From Lysinibacillus sp. ZYM-1 (GTDB lineage: Bacteria > Bacillota > Bacilli > Bacillales_A > Planococcaceae), in assembly GCF_001308875.1 (NCBI RefSeq), contig NZ_KQ465111.1, positions 1 through 64,000 on the forward strand: a stretch of 64,000 nucleotides of DNA. The letters run 5' to 3'. Made by a program: the position numbers and the translations under genes. How positions within the stretch are numbered: the stretch's first letter is position 1; each line of letters opens with the position of its first letter. Below the pieces are notes generated by a model. It was not told the origin of the DNA. It searched no databases and worked only from the letters and a program-made list of their open reading frames with translations. Positions 53,682 through 62,468 of the stretch are shown one piece after another.

Positions 53682-54362
53682 ATGAAAATGTTAAAATCAT
53701 TTCGTTTAACGATGATTTTTGCATTTCTTGTATCCTTCCTGTTTTTGTACCCAACACCATCTTCTGTCTATGCAGACTCTGATACGAATAGTGTGACAGA
53801 TTGCATTAAAGACCCAGAAGCTTGTTATGGAGATACTACTGATCCAGCTGCTAAACAAGAACCAAGTGTATCAGCAGCTGGAGATATATCTGCATGGGAA
53901 TACATAAAAATGGTTTTAGCGCTTATTTTTGTTGTAGCTTTGTTTTATGGTTTAATGAAGTTTTTAAATAAACGAAATTTAAACTTCCAACGTAATCAAA
54001 TGGTACAAAATTTAGGCGGTTTATCGTTAGGTGCACAAAAGTCAGTACAGCTTTTACAAGTTGGGAAAACATTGTATCTAGTGGGTGTCGGTGAAGACGT
54101 TCAGCTATTGCGTGAAATTACTGATCCTGAAGAAGTAGAAACATTGTTAGCACTTTATAACGAAAGGCAAGAACTTGCAGCAACATCACCGTATATTGCA
54201 GAAGTATTTTCTAAGTTTAAGAAAAAAGATAGAGAGAATTTGCAAAATGAACAAAAGCAAGATGCATTTGGCAAACTCTTTGAAAAAAAAATATCCGAAA
54301 TTAAACAGGAGCGCAGTGAAGAGATTGAGAGATGGAAGCAAAAGGAGAAGGATGATAAATGA
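53682..54362 (+). CDS. fliO: flagellar biosynthesis protein FliO (FliZ)
   Basis: 226 residues. N-terminal signal-like hydrophobic stretch (about 8-30), an extracytoplasmic Asp/Thr-rich part, one membrane segment (about 70-88), then a cytoplasmic FliO-type domain (MVQNLGGLSLGAQKSVQLLQVGKTLYLVGVGEDVQLLREI) and a charged coiled tail. Helps assemble FliP. Called fliZ in B. subtilis. Overlaps fliP by 4 nt. Confidence 0.93.
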   Translation: MKMLKSFRLTMIFAFLVSFLFLYPTPSSVYADSDTNSVTDCIKDPEACYGDTTDPAAKQEPSVSAAGDISAWEYIKMVLALIFVVALFYGLMKFLNKRNLNFQRNQMVQNLGGLSLGAQKSVQLLQVGKTLYLVGVGEDVQLLREITDPEEVETLLALYNERQELAATSPYIAEVFSKFKKKDRENLQNEQKQDAFGKLFEKKISEIKQERSEEIERWKQKEKDDK

Positions 54363-55024
54363 ACGATTTAATCAATGTTTTTTCCAATAGCGATCCTACC
54401 AACGTCTCAACATCTGTTAAGCTCTTACTACTACTAACAGTTTTATCACTGGCACCAAGTATATTAATTTTAATGACATCCTTTGCTCGTATTGTCATTG
54501 TTTTATCCTTTGTGCGAACGGCATTGGCTACACAGCAAATGCCCCCTAATCAGGTAATCGTAGGGTTAGCATTATTTTTAACGTTCTTTATTATGGCTCC
54601 AACCTTTCAAGAGGTCAATAAAGAGGCCTTGCAACCATTATTTGCTGAAGAAATTAGTTTAGATGAAGCTTATGATCGGGCCAGTGCGCCATTTAAAGAA
54701 TTTATGAGTAAGCACACAAGGCAAAAAGATCTTGATTTGTTTTTATCGTACAATCAAGCAGAAAAACCAGCATCTGTGGAAGAAATCCCACTGACAATGC
54801 TTGTACCAGCATTTGCTTTAAGTGAAATTAAAACAGCATTTCAAATAGGTTTTATGATTTTTATTCCATTCCTAGTGATCGATATGATTGTTGCGAGTAC
54901 ATTAATGTCGATGGGGATGATGATGTTACCACCAGTAATGATTTCATTGCCATTCAAAATTTTATTGTTTGTCCTGGTCGATGGTTGGTATCTCGTCATG
55001 AAATCGCTACTACAAAGTTTTTAG
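54359..55024 (+). CDS. fliP: export gate protein FliP
   Basis: 221 residues, four membrane segments. Core of the export gate. Motifs TSFARIVIVLSFVRTALATQQMPPNQVIVGLALFLTFF and LVPAFALSEIKTAFQIGF are diagnostic. No signal peptide is evident, as in other Firmicutes. Confidence 0.98.
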   Translation: MNDLINVFSNSDPTNVSTSVKLLLLLTVLSLAPSILILMTSFARIVIVLSFVRTALATQQMPPNQVIVGLALFLTFFIMAPTFQEVNKEALQPLFAEEISLDEAYDRASAPFKEFMSKHTRQKDLDLFLSYNQAEKPASVEEIPLTMLVPAFALSEIKTAFQIGFMIFIPFLVIDMIVASTLMSMGMMMLPPVMISLPFKILLFVLVDGWYLVMKSLLQSF

Positions 55025-55037
55025 GGGATGATACAGT

Positions 55038-55307
55038 ATGACAGGTGAGTTGGTTATTTCCGTTGCAGAACGTGCCATTATGATTATCCTTCTAACAAGC
55101 GGTCCGTTATTATTAGTAGCCTTAATCACTGGTTTGGCCGTAAGTATTTTTCAAGCTACCACTTCGATTCAAGAGCAAACATTGGCATTTGTACCGAAAA
55201 TTGTCGCCGTCTTAGTGGCCATCGTGTTCTTTGGCCCATGGATGTTATCTCAAGTTACTAGCTATGCGAGAGACATTTTTGAGAATTTAACACGTTATAT
55301 AGGGTGA
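55038..55307 (+). CDS. fliQ: export gate protein FliQ
   Basis: 89 residues, two membrane helices (about 15-40 and 50-73) with the TSIQEQTLAFVPKI loop. Follows fliP by 13 nt and precedes fliR by 4 nt. Confidence 0.97.
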   Translation: MTGELVISVAERAIMIILLTSGPLLLVALITGLAVSIFQATTSIQEQTLAFVPKIVAVLVAIVFFGPWMLSQVTSYARDIFENLTRYIG

Positions 55308-55311
55308 GTCC

Positions 55312-56085
55312 ATGAATGAATTAATTCCGCATTTAACGGTTTTCTTATTGGTGCTTGTGCGTGTTTCAGCATTTTTTGTTACGGTTCCCTTTTTTTCCTA
55401 TAGAACCATACCACCACAAGTCAAAATTACTCTCGCACTGGTTTTAGCTTGGATGATGTATTATACAATTGATGTTGAGCCATTTGCATTCAATGATGAA
55501 TACATATTATTAGTGATGAAAGAAGCACTTGTTGGACTGTTACTCGGTCTAGTAGGCTATATGATCATGTCTGCCATTCAAATTGCAGGAAGCTTTATTG
55601 ATTTTCAAATGGGTTTTGCCATTGCCAATATTATTGATCCGCAAACAGGGGCTCAAAGTCCATTAATTGGTCAGTTTTTTAATATGCTAGCGTTTCTTTT
55701 ATTGTTAGCAATTAATGGCCATCATTTGATTCTTGATGGAATTTATTATAGTTATCAATTTTTACCTATGGATCAATTTCCTAGTTTTGCAAATGAGAGC
55801 TTTCCCCAATTTATCATCACAACATTTACAGCTGTTTTCGCGATTGCATTTCAGATGGCTGCACCTGTTGTGGCTACCTTATTTTTAGTTGATTTAGCAT
55901 TAGGAATAACTGCGAAAACAGTACCACAATTAAATATATTTGTTGTTGGTTTTCCTATTAAAATAGGAGTTAGTTTTTTAGTGTTATTTACAATGATGGC
56001 TGTTATGATTCAAGTCATTCAAAAGCTAATCACTATTATGATTTACGGCATGCGTGATTTAATGGCCATTTTAGGTGGTGGATAA
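55312..56085 (+). CDS. fliR: export gate protein FliR
   Basis: 257 residues, about six membrane segments. Completes the FliPQR gate. FFSYRTIPPQVKI and GSFIDFQMGFAIANIIDPQTGAQSPLIGQF motifs fit the family. Start behind a short spacer after fliQ. Confidence 0.97.
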   Translation: MNELIPHLTVFLLVLVRVSAFFVTVPFFSYRTIPPQVKITLALVLAWMMYYTIDVEPFAFNDEYILLVMKEALVGLLLGLVGYMIMSAIQIAGSFIDFQMGFAIANIIDPQTGAQSPLIGQFFNMLAFLLLLAINGHHLILDGIYYSYQFLPMDQFPSFANESFPQFIITTFTAVFAIAFQMAAPVVATLFLVDLALGITAKTVPQLNIFVVGFPIKIGVSFLVLFTMMAVMIQVIQKLITIMIYGMRDLMAILGGG

Positions 56086-56086
56086 C

Positions 56087-57175
56087 ATGAAACTACTACT
56101 GAATTTAGATATCCAGTTTTTTTCAGGAGAAAAAACTGAAAAGGCGACGCCAAAGAAACGTCAAGATGCTCGAAAAAAGGGACAAGTTGTTAAGAGTCAA
56201 GATATTACAAGTGCCATAGTTATGCTAATGGTCTTTATATTTTTGTTTTTCTTTGCAGGCTCCTTACGGGACGAGCTATTATCGTTTTTTAGGCAAACGT
56301 TTATCCATAACATACGCATCGAATCACTGACCATTGATAGTGTGATGCACTTATTTACAGAAACATTGATACAAATGGCTTTCATTATTGTACCGATTAT
56401 GGCGATTGCTGTTGTTGGAGCGCTTGCAGGTAACTTTCTGCAGTTTGGCTTTTTATTTACATTAGAGCCAATGAAGTTTGATTTAAAAAAGATGGACCCT
56501 ATTAAAGGGTTAAAAAAAATATTTTCTGTTAAGGCCATTGTTGAGCTGCTCAAATCGGTCTTAAAGATTGGCTTTATCGGCAGTGTAACAACAATTATTG
56601 TTTGGACTAACTTACCAGAAGTTTTAGCGTTGTCCTTTAAAAGCCCTTGGATGACGCTTATAACCGTAGGAAAACTAGTCGGCATTATGGGCATAGCAGC
56701 ATCTTTAGTTTTACTTTGTGTATCCATGTTGGATTGGATGTATCAAAAATTTGATTATGAAAAAAATCTTAAAATGTCTAAGCAAGATATTAAAGATGAA
56801 TATAAAAATAGTGAGGGTGACCCTCTGATTAAATCAAAAATCAAACAACGTCAACGCGAAATGGCGATGCGTCGTATGATGTCAGAGATACCAAGTGCAG
56901 ATGTAGTTATTACCAATCCTACTCACTATGCGATTGCCCTCAAATATGACGAGGAAAATATGGATGCCCCTCGCGTAGTTGCTAAGGGTACAGACTTTAT
57001 CGCTCAAAAAATTAAGATGATTGCCAAAGAACATGATGTAATTATGGTGGAAAATAGACCTTTAGCTCGTGCCATGTATGATCAAGTTGAAATTGGTGAT
57101 CCGGTACCAGAAGAATTTTTCAAAGCAGTAGCAGAAATACTCGCTTATGTTTACCGTATTAAACGTAAAATTTAA
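56087..57175 (+). CDS. flhB: export switch protein FlhB
   Basis: 362 residues. Four membrane segments, then a cytoplasmic domain with the autocleavage site NPTH at residues 277-280 followed by YAIALKYD and ending AEILAYVYRIKRKI. Controls rod/hook-to-filament substrate switching with FliK. N-terminal extension LDIQFFSGEKTEKATPKKR is normal for Bacilli. ATG 56087 follows AGGTGGTGG. Confidence 0.98.
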   Translation: MKLLLNLDIQFFSGEKTEKATPKKRQDARKKGQVVKSQDITSAIVMLMVFIFLFFFAGSLRDELLSFFRQTFIHNIRIESLTIDSVMHLFTETLIQMAFIIVPIMAIAVVGALAGNFLQFGFLFTLEPMKFDLKKMDPIKGLKKIFSVKAIVELLKSVLKIGFIGSVTTIIVWTNLPEVLALSFKSPWMTLITVGKLVGIMGIAASLVLLCVSMLDWMYQKFDYEKNLKMSKQDIKDEYKNSEGDPLIKSKIKQRQREMAMRRMMSEIPSADVVITNPTHYAIALKYDEENMDAPRVVAKGTDFIAQKIKMIAKEHDVIMVENRPLARAMYDQVEIGDPVPEEFFKAVAEILAYVYRIKRKI

Positions 57176-57199
57176 AGCTTTTTAGTAGGAGGGACACAA

Positions 57200-59230
57200 A
57201 TGAAAGTTCGCGATATTGGGGTTTTAGGTGCGGTTATTTTAATCGTTGCGATGCTCATCATCCCTCTTCCTCCGTGGATGTTAAGTTTCTTAATTGTCAT
57301 TAATATTACATTAGGATTAATTGTACTACTAACAGCAATGAGTATGAAGGAAGCATTAGACTTTTCTATTTTTCCTTCGGTTATTTTACTATTAACCTTA
57401 TTCCGATTAGGACTGAGTGTTTCTACAACCCGTGCAATCTTAGCAAATGGAGACGCGGGCTCTGTCGTAGAAACTTTTGGTGATTTCGTAGTCGGGGGAA
57501 ATATTCTAGTAGGTTTAGTTGTCTTTTTAATTCTTGTGTTAATTCAGTTTATTGTTATTACAAAGGGTGCAGAGCGGGTAGCCGAAGTAGCAGCTCGTTT
57601 CACACTCGATGCGATGCCAGGTAAACAAATGAGTATAGATGCTGACCTAAATGCAGGAATTATTTCCGAAAAGGAAGCACGCGAACGACGTGAAAAAGTA
57701 GCGGGAGAAGCGGACTTCTACGGAGCGATGGATGGTGCCACAAAATTCGTAAAAGGGGATGCCATTGCCTCGATGGTAATGGTTATTATCAACTTATTAT
57801 TTGGAATCATCATCGGGGTTGTACAAATGGGACTTCCATTTGCCGAAGCAGCAACCCATTTTTCTAAGCTAACAGTTGGGGATGGTATTGTTTCCCAAAT
57901 ACCTGCCTTGCTTATTTCAACAGCAACAGGGATTGTGGTAACACGCGCCTCTTCTAAAGGAAGTCTTGGTCAGGATATTACAGGTCAATTATTTGCTCAA
58001 GCAAAGTTACTCTATGTAGCTGGAGGTACCATTATATTACTAGGGTTATTTACACCAATCCCTAACTGGGTAACACTCCCAATAGGTCTTTCGCTAGTTG
58101 TTGGGGCTTATATGATGGAACGTAAGAAACCAGAGGATGAAGAGGAATTACTTGAAATTGAAGAAGAAGTGGCAACAGACGGCATGAAGAGCCCAGAAAA
58201 TGTTGTGAATTTATTAAATGTGGACCCAATCGAATTTGAATTTGGTTATGGATTAATTCCATTAGTAGATGCTGCTCAAGGCGGAGATTTATTAGATCGT
58301 GTGATTATGATTCGTCGACAGCTAGCTCTAGAGTTAGGAATTGTCATCCCGGTTGTTCGTATTCGTGATAATATTCAACTTCAACCAAATGAATATCGAA
58401 TAAAAATAAAAGGGAACGAAATGGCAAAAGGTGAACTTTTACTAGATCATTATTTAGCTATGAGCCCAGGTGACGATGATTCCATTGAAGGTATTGATAC
58501 AGTAGAGCCATCATTTGGATTACCAGCTAAATGGATTACTGAGCAAGTAAAAGAAGATGCAGAAATGTATGGTTACACGGTAGTTGACCCACCTAGTGTG
58601 GTATCAACACATTTAACTGAAATTATTCGTGCCAATGCTCACGAGTTATTAGGTCGTCAAGAGACGAAGCAGTTAATTGATCACTTACGTGAAACGCATC
58701 CAATTTTAGTAGAAGAATTGACACCGACACCTCTATCTACTGGAGAAATCCAAAAGGTACTTGGTAAGCTTCTTCGAGAAAATGTTTCTGTTCGTAATCT
58801 ACCAATTATTTTTGAAACACTAGCAGACTATGCTAAGTTAACAAGTGATACAGATATCTTAACTGAGTATGTTCGTCAATCATTGGCGCGCCAAATTACT
58901 GCCCAGTATGTAGGCGATAGTTCGGCTTTAAAAGTTATTACAGTTTCAGGAAAAGTAGAAAAAATGATTGCTGATAGTATTCAGCAAACGGATCACGGAA
59001 ATTATTTAGCAATGGATCCTCAGGATTCCCAAACGGTACTAGAGACTATTGCGGCAGAAATAGAGCGTGTGTCCTTTATGGAACAATCGGCTATTATTTT
59101 ATGTTCTCCAGCAGTTCGTATGTATTTACGCCAACTAACGGAGCGTTATTTCCCGCAAATTCCAGTTCTTTCTTATAATGAATTGGATGCTTCGATTGAA
59201 ATTCAAAGTGTTGGAGTGGTGAATGTTTAA
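57200..59230 (+). CDS. flhA: export platform protein FlhA
   Basis: 676 residues. N-terminal membrane domain with about eight helices and the FHIPEP-type cytoplasmic loop region (DAMPGKQMSIDADLNAGIISEKEARERR); large C-terminal cytoplasmic domain docks chaperone-substrate complexes. AGGAGG before ATG; last base of the stop shared with the flhF start. Confidence 0.98.
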   Translation: MKVRDIGVLGAVILIVAMLIIPLPPWMLSFLIVINITLGLIVLLTAMSMKEALDFSIFPSVILLLTLFRLGLSVSTTRAILANGDAGSVVETFGDFVVGGNILVGLVVFLILVLIQFIVITKGAERVAEVAARFTLDAMPGKQMSIDADLNAGIISEKEARERREKVAGEADFYGAMDGATKFVKGDAIASMVMVIINLLFGIIIGVVQMGLPFAEAATHFSKLTVGDGIVSQIPALLISTATGIVVTRASSKGSLGQDITGQLFAQAKLLYVAGGTIILLGLFTPIPNWVTLPIGLSLVVGAYMMERKKPEDEEELLEIEEEVATDGMKSPENVVNLLNVDPIEFEFGYGLIPLVDAAQGGDLLDRVIMIRRQLALELGIVIPVVRIRDNIQLQPNEYRIKIKGNEMAKGELLLDHYLAMSPGDDDSIEGIDTVEPSFGLPAKWITEQVKEDAEMYGYTVVDPPSVVSTHLTEIIRANAHELLGRQETKQLIDHLRETHPILVEELTPTPLSTGEIQKVLGKLLRENVSVRNLPIIFETLADYAKLTSDTDILTEYVRQSLARQITAQYVGDSSALKVITVSGKVEKMIADSIQQTDHGNYLAMDPQDSQTVLETIAAEIERVSFMEQSAIILCSPAVRMYLRQLTERYFPQIPVLSYNELDASIEIQSVGVVNV

Positions 59231-60426
59231 TGAAAATGAGAAAATATTATGCATCTTCCATACCAGAGGCTATGAAGCAAGTGCGAGCAGAACTAGGTGA
59301 GGACGCTGTCATTTTGAATTCTAAAGTAGTCATCACAAAGAAATTTTTCGGTATGATTAAAAAGAAAAGTTTTGAAGTAGTTGCAGGAGTGGATGCAATG
59401 GAGCCAAGTCAAGTGGCTCCAGCATCAACACCTGTAGCATTGCCTATCGCAACTAAAGAAAATGCAAGGTTACAAGAGATTACGAATGCTATTCAAACAA
59501 AAATTCATCAAGATCAACCATTGCAAGATGCAGTTATACATGAGAACAACGGCATTTCTGAAGAACTGAGGAAGGAAATTGCAGATTTAAAATCTTTAAT
59601 GCAATCGATGCATAAAAAGACTACCCAAGCTCAATATCCCGATGAACTCTTACCCTTCATTGAATACTTAAGACAGCAAGAGCTAAGTGAAGAGCTCATC
59701 ACAACGATAGGTGATGAGCTTTTTATGCATTTCAAAGAAGCGTCAGAAATAAATTTCTCGCAATGTAAAATGGTAACGAAAAATTTACTACGTAAGAGAT
59801 TAGAAGGCATGCCTATTGGAGGTTTATCCTATGAAAGAAAATATATCAACGTATTAGGTCCTACCGGTGTTGGAAAAACAACGACAATCGCCAAAATGGC
59901 AGCTAGAGCTGTTTTGGAAAAGAAGAAAAAAATTGGTTTTATTACGACGGATACTTATCGAATTGCAGCAATAGAACAGCTCAAAACATATGCTGGCCTT
60001 TTACAGGCTCCTGTTGAAATTGCTTACAATGCAACAGATTTTGAACAAGCTATCCAAAGATTATCGCATTTAGATTTGGTGTTTATCGATACAGCTGGTC
60101 GAAATTATAAAGAAGTCAAGTATGTGGATGATCTCCAACGTCTCATAAAATTTGATGATCAAGCCGAATCCTTTTTAGTACTTGCGATGACAACGAAAGA
60201 AAAGGATATGGCGAACATCATCGACCAATTTAATCAGTTACCAATTGAAAAATTCATTTTCACAAAAATTGATGAAACAAATTCTATTGGCACAATGATC
60301 AATTTAATGATTAAATATAATAAAGGACTTGCTTACTATACGAATGGTCAAGAAGTACCAGAAGATATTGAAGAAGCTGATTTAGAAGCAGTACTTAATT
60401 TGTTTTTTCAAGGTGAAGAAAAATGA
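59230..60426 (+). CDS. flhF: SRP-type GTPase FlhF
   Basis: 398 residues. Sets flagellar number and position. N-terminal B domain (MKMRKYYASSIPEAMKQVRAELGEDAVILNSK), then N and G domains with GPTGVGKT (210-217), TTDTYRIAAIEQLKTYA and DTAGR. Start overlaps the flhA stop (TAATG). Confidence 0.97.
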   Translation: MKMRKYYASSIPEAMKQVRAELGEDAVILNSKVVITKKFFGMIKKKSFEVVAGVDAMEPSQVAPASTPVALPIATKENARLQEITNAIQTKIHQDQPLQDAVIHENNGISEELRKEIADLKSLMQSMHKKTTQAQYPDELLPFIEYLRQQELSEELITTIGDELFMHFKEASEINFSQCKMVTKNLLRKRLEGMPIGGLSYERKYINVLGPTGVGKTTTIAKMAARAVLEKKKKIGFITTDTYRIAAIEQLKTYAGLLQAPVEIAYNATDFEQAIQRLSHLDLVFIDTAGRNYKEVKYVDDLQRLIKFDDQAESFLVLAMTTKEKDMANIIDQFNQLPIEKFIFTKIDETNSIGTMINLMIKYNKGLAYYTNGQEVPEDIEEADLEAVLNLFFQGEEK

Positions 60427-61298
60427 GAGACCAAGCTGAAACATTACGCTTGAAAATGATGAGACAGCAAGGAGAACTAGGTAGAGCAATTGCAGTGGTT
60501 AGTGGCAAAGGTGGAGTTGGTAAAAGTAACTTCACGATGAACTTTGCCATATCCTTGGCCCAAAAGGGGAAAAAAGTTGTCGTTGTAGATATGGATATTG
60601 GGATGGGAAATATCAATATTTTAATTGGGAAAAATGCTTCCAATAGTTTGAAAGATTATTTAGAAGGAAATAAACTACTAGAAGAGGTAATATTTGAAGG
60701 GCCCTATGGTTTAAGGTATATTTCAGGTGGATCGGGTATGACGAGTGTATTTAATTGGTCAGAAATGATGTTTGAGCAGCTAATTTATGCATTTGAACAG
60801 CTTCAGAAAAACTATGATTATATTTTATTTGATATGGGAGCAGGGGCGACAAATTGGTCGTTGGATTTACTTACGTCAATTGATGAAATTATCGTTATTT
60901 CAACCGCAGAGCCTACCGCAATTACGGATGCTTATTCTATGATGAAATATATTCATGTGCGAGATGCTGATAAGCAATTTTATATCCTTTGTAACCGAGC
61001 ATTTAGTAAAGAAGAAGGCATGGAAACAAATGACCGTTTAAAGTTAACAATGAAACGTTTTTTAGACAAAGAAGTCACGATACTCGGTTCATTACCCGAA
61101 GATCCAGTTGTGCGTAAGGCCGTGCGTGAGCAAGTCCCATTTTCACTTGCTTACCCAGACGCACTGATTTCTAAGACATTGCAACTCATAGTGGTTCGTT
61201 TTATGGAGCACCGTGCAGAGGAAATACATGCACATGACCAGACAGCGAGGAAGTTTTTAACGAAACTAAGAAGTATTTTTTCGAAAGGGCGTGATTAA
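60423..61298 (+). CDS. flhG: MinD-like ATPase FlhG (YlxH)
   Basis: 291 residues. Partner of FlhF controlling flagellar pattern. Deviant Walker A GKGGVGKS (28-35), VDMDIGMGN and C-terminal amphipathic basic helix. N-terminal DQAETLRLKMMRQQ resembles the FlhF-activating helix. Overlaps flhF by 4 nt. Confidence 0.96.
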   Translation: MRDQAETLRLKMMRQQGELGRAIAVVSGKGGVGKSNFTMNFAISLAQKGKKVVVVDMDIGMGNINILIGKNASNSLKDYLEGNKLLEEVIFEGPYGLRYISGGSGMTSVFNWSEMMFEQLIYAFEQLQKNYDYILFDMGAGATNWSLDLLTSIDEIIVISTAEPTAITDAYSMMKYIHVRDADKQFYILCNRAFSKEEGMETNDRLKLTMKRFLDKEVTILGSLPEDPVVRKAVREQVPFSLAYPDALISKTLQLIVVRFMEHRAEEIHAHDQTARKFLTKLRSIFSKGRD

Positions 61299-62453
61299 TT
61301 GGACTTTTTACATAAAAGCAAGCTATTAGTTGTAGATGATTCTGCTTTTATGAGAAAGCTAATTAGTGACTTTTTTGTTGGCAACTCGAAGGTGGAAGTA
61401 GTTGGAACTGCGCGTAATGGAAAAGATGCAATCAAAAAGATACAATCATTGAAGCCAACAGTTGTGACAATGGATATTGAGATGCCTGAAATGAATGGGC
61501 TAGAGGCTTTAAAAGAAATAATGATACAATGTCCAGTTCCTGTAGTTATGCTCTCTAGTACCACTCAGCGTGGAACAGAAAATGCTATAGCAGCAATTGA
61601 GAGTGGTGCTGTAGATTTTGTCGCAAAGCCAAGCGGAACAATATCTCTTGATTTACATAAAATCCATAATGAGCTTGTTCACAAAGTAGAGCAAGCGGCA
61701 ATGGTACCAATATCCAAATTGAAAAAACCTTCTGGTAGAAAACGACAACAAGAACCGGTGACAAAAGCGAGTACTGTAATAAAGGATTTACAACAACAAG
61801 GACAAATACCTATTCTTATGAATGCCGCTGCTACTAAAGTAGCTATAACGAAGCCGCATATTGAATGGAGTAAAGTAGGGAAAAAAATTGTACTAATTGG
61901 TACATCTACAGGAGGGCCTCGTGCGCTTCAGGAGGTCATAACGAAAATTCCTAAGTCTATTCAGGCTCCTATCCTCATTGTTCAGCATATGCCTGCTGGT
62001 TTTACGAAATCACTTGCTAGTCGTCTCGATCAGCTGAGTGAAATTGTTGTTAAGGAGGCTGAACAAGGCGATATTTTACAAAATGGTGTGGCCTATATTG
62101 CCCCAGGTGGTTATCATTTAAAACTTAGAAAAGTAGGGACAACGTTTGGCATTGTTCTGGATAACCAAGAAGCACCGAGATCAGGCCATAGACCATCTGT
62201 AGATGTGATGTTTGAAAATGTTAGTCAATATAAAGATTTTGATAAAGTAGCAGTGATTATGACAGGTATGGGGCATGATGGTTCGAATGGACTAAAAGCA
62301 TTAAAAAAGACCGGTAATGTCATTGCTATTGCTGAGTCAGCAGAAACTTGCATTGTATATGGTATGCCAAAAGCAGCGGTAGAAACGCAACTAATTGATG
62401 AAGTTGCCGATGTAGATGATATAGCACTAACAATAATGAAATATTTGCCTTAA
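61299..62453 (+). CDS. cheB: chemotaxis protein-glutamate methylesterase CheB
   Basis: 384 residues. Receiver domain with Asp59 (TMDIEMPEMNG), a ~60-residue linker, and a C-terminal methylesterase with Ser203 (GTSTGGPRAL), QHMPAGF and MTGMGHDGSNGL. Removes methyl groups from chemoreceptors after phosphorylation by CheA. TTG start directly after the flhG stop. Confidence 0.97.
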   Translation: MDFLHKSKLLVVDDSAFMRKLISDFFVGNSKVEVVGTARNGKDAIKKIQSLKPTVVTMDIEMPEMNGLEALKEIMIQCPVPVVMLSSTTQRGTENAIAAIESGAVDFVAKPSGTISLDLHKIHNELVHKVEQAAMVPISKLKKPSGRKRQQEPVTKASTVIKDLQQQGQIPILMNAAATKVAITKPHIEWSKVGKKIVLIGTSTGGPRALQEVITKIPKSIQAPILIVQHMPAGFTKSLASRLDQLSEIVVKEAEQGDILQNGVAYIAPGGYHLKLRKVGTTFGIVLDNQEAPRSGHRPSVDVMFENVSQYKDFDKVAVIMTGMGHDGSNGLKALKKTGNVIAIAESAETCIVYGMPKAAVETQLIDEVADVDDIALTIMKYLP

Positions 62454-62468
62454 AAGGGGTGTCCTCTT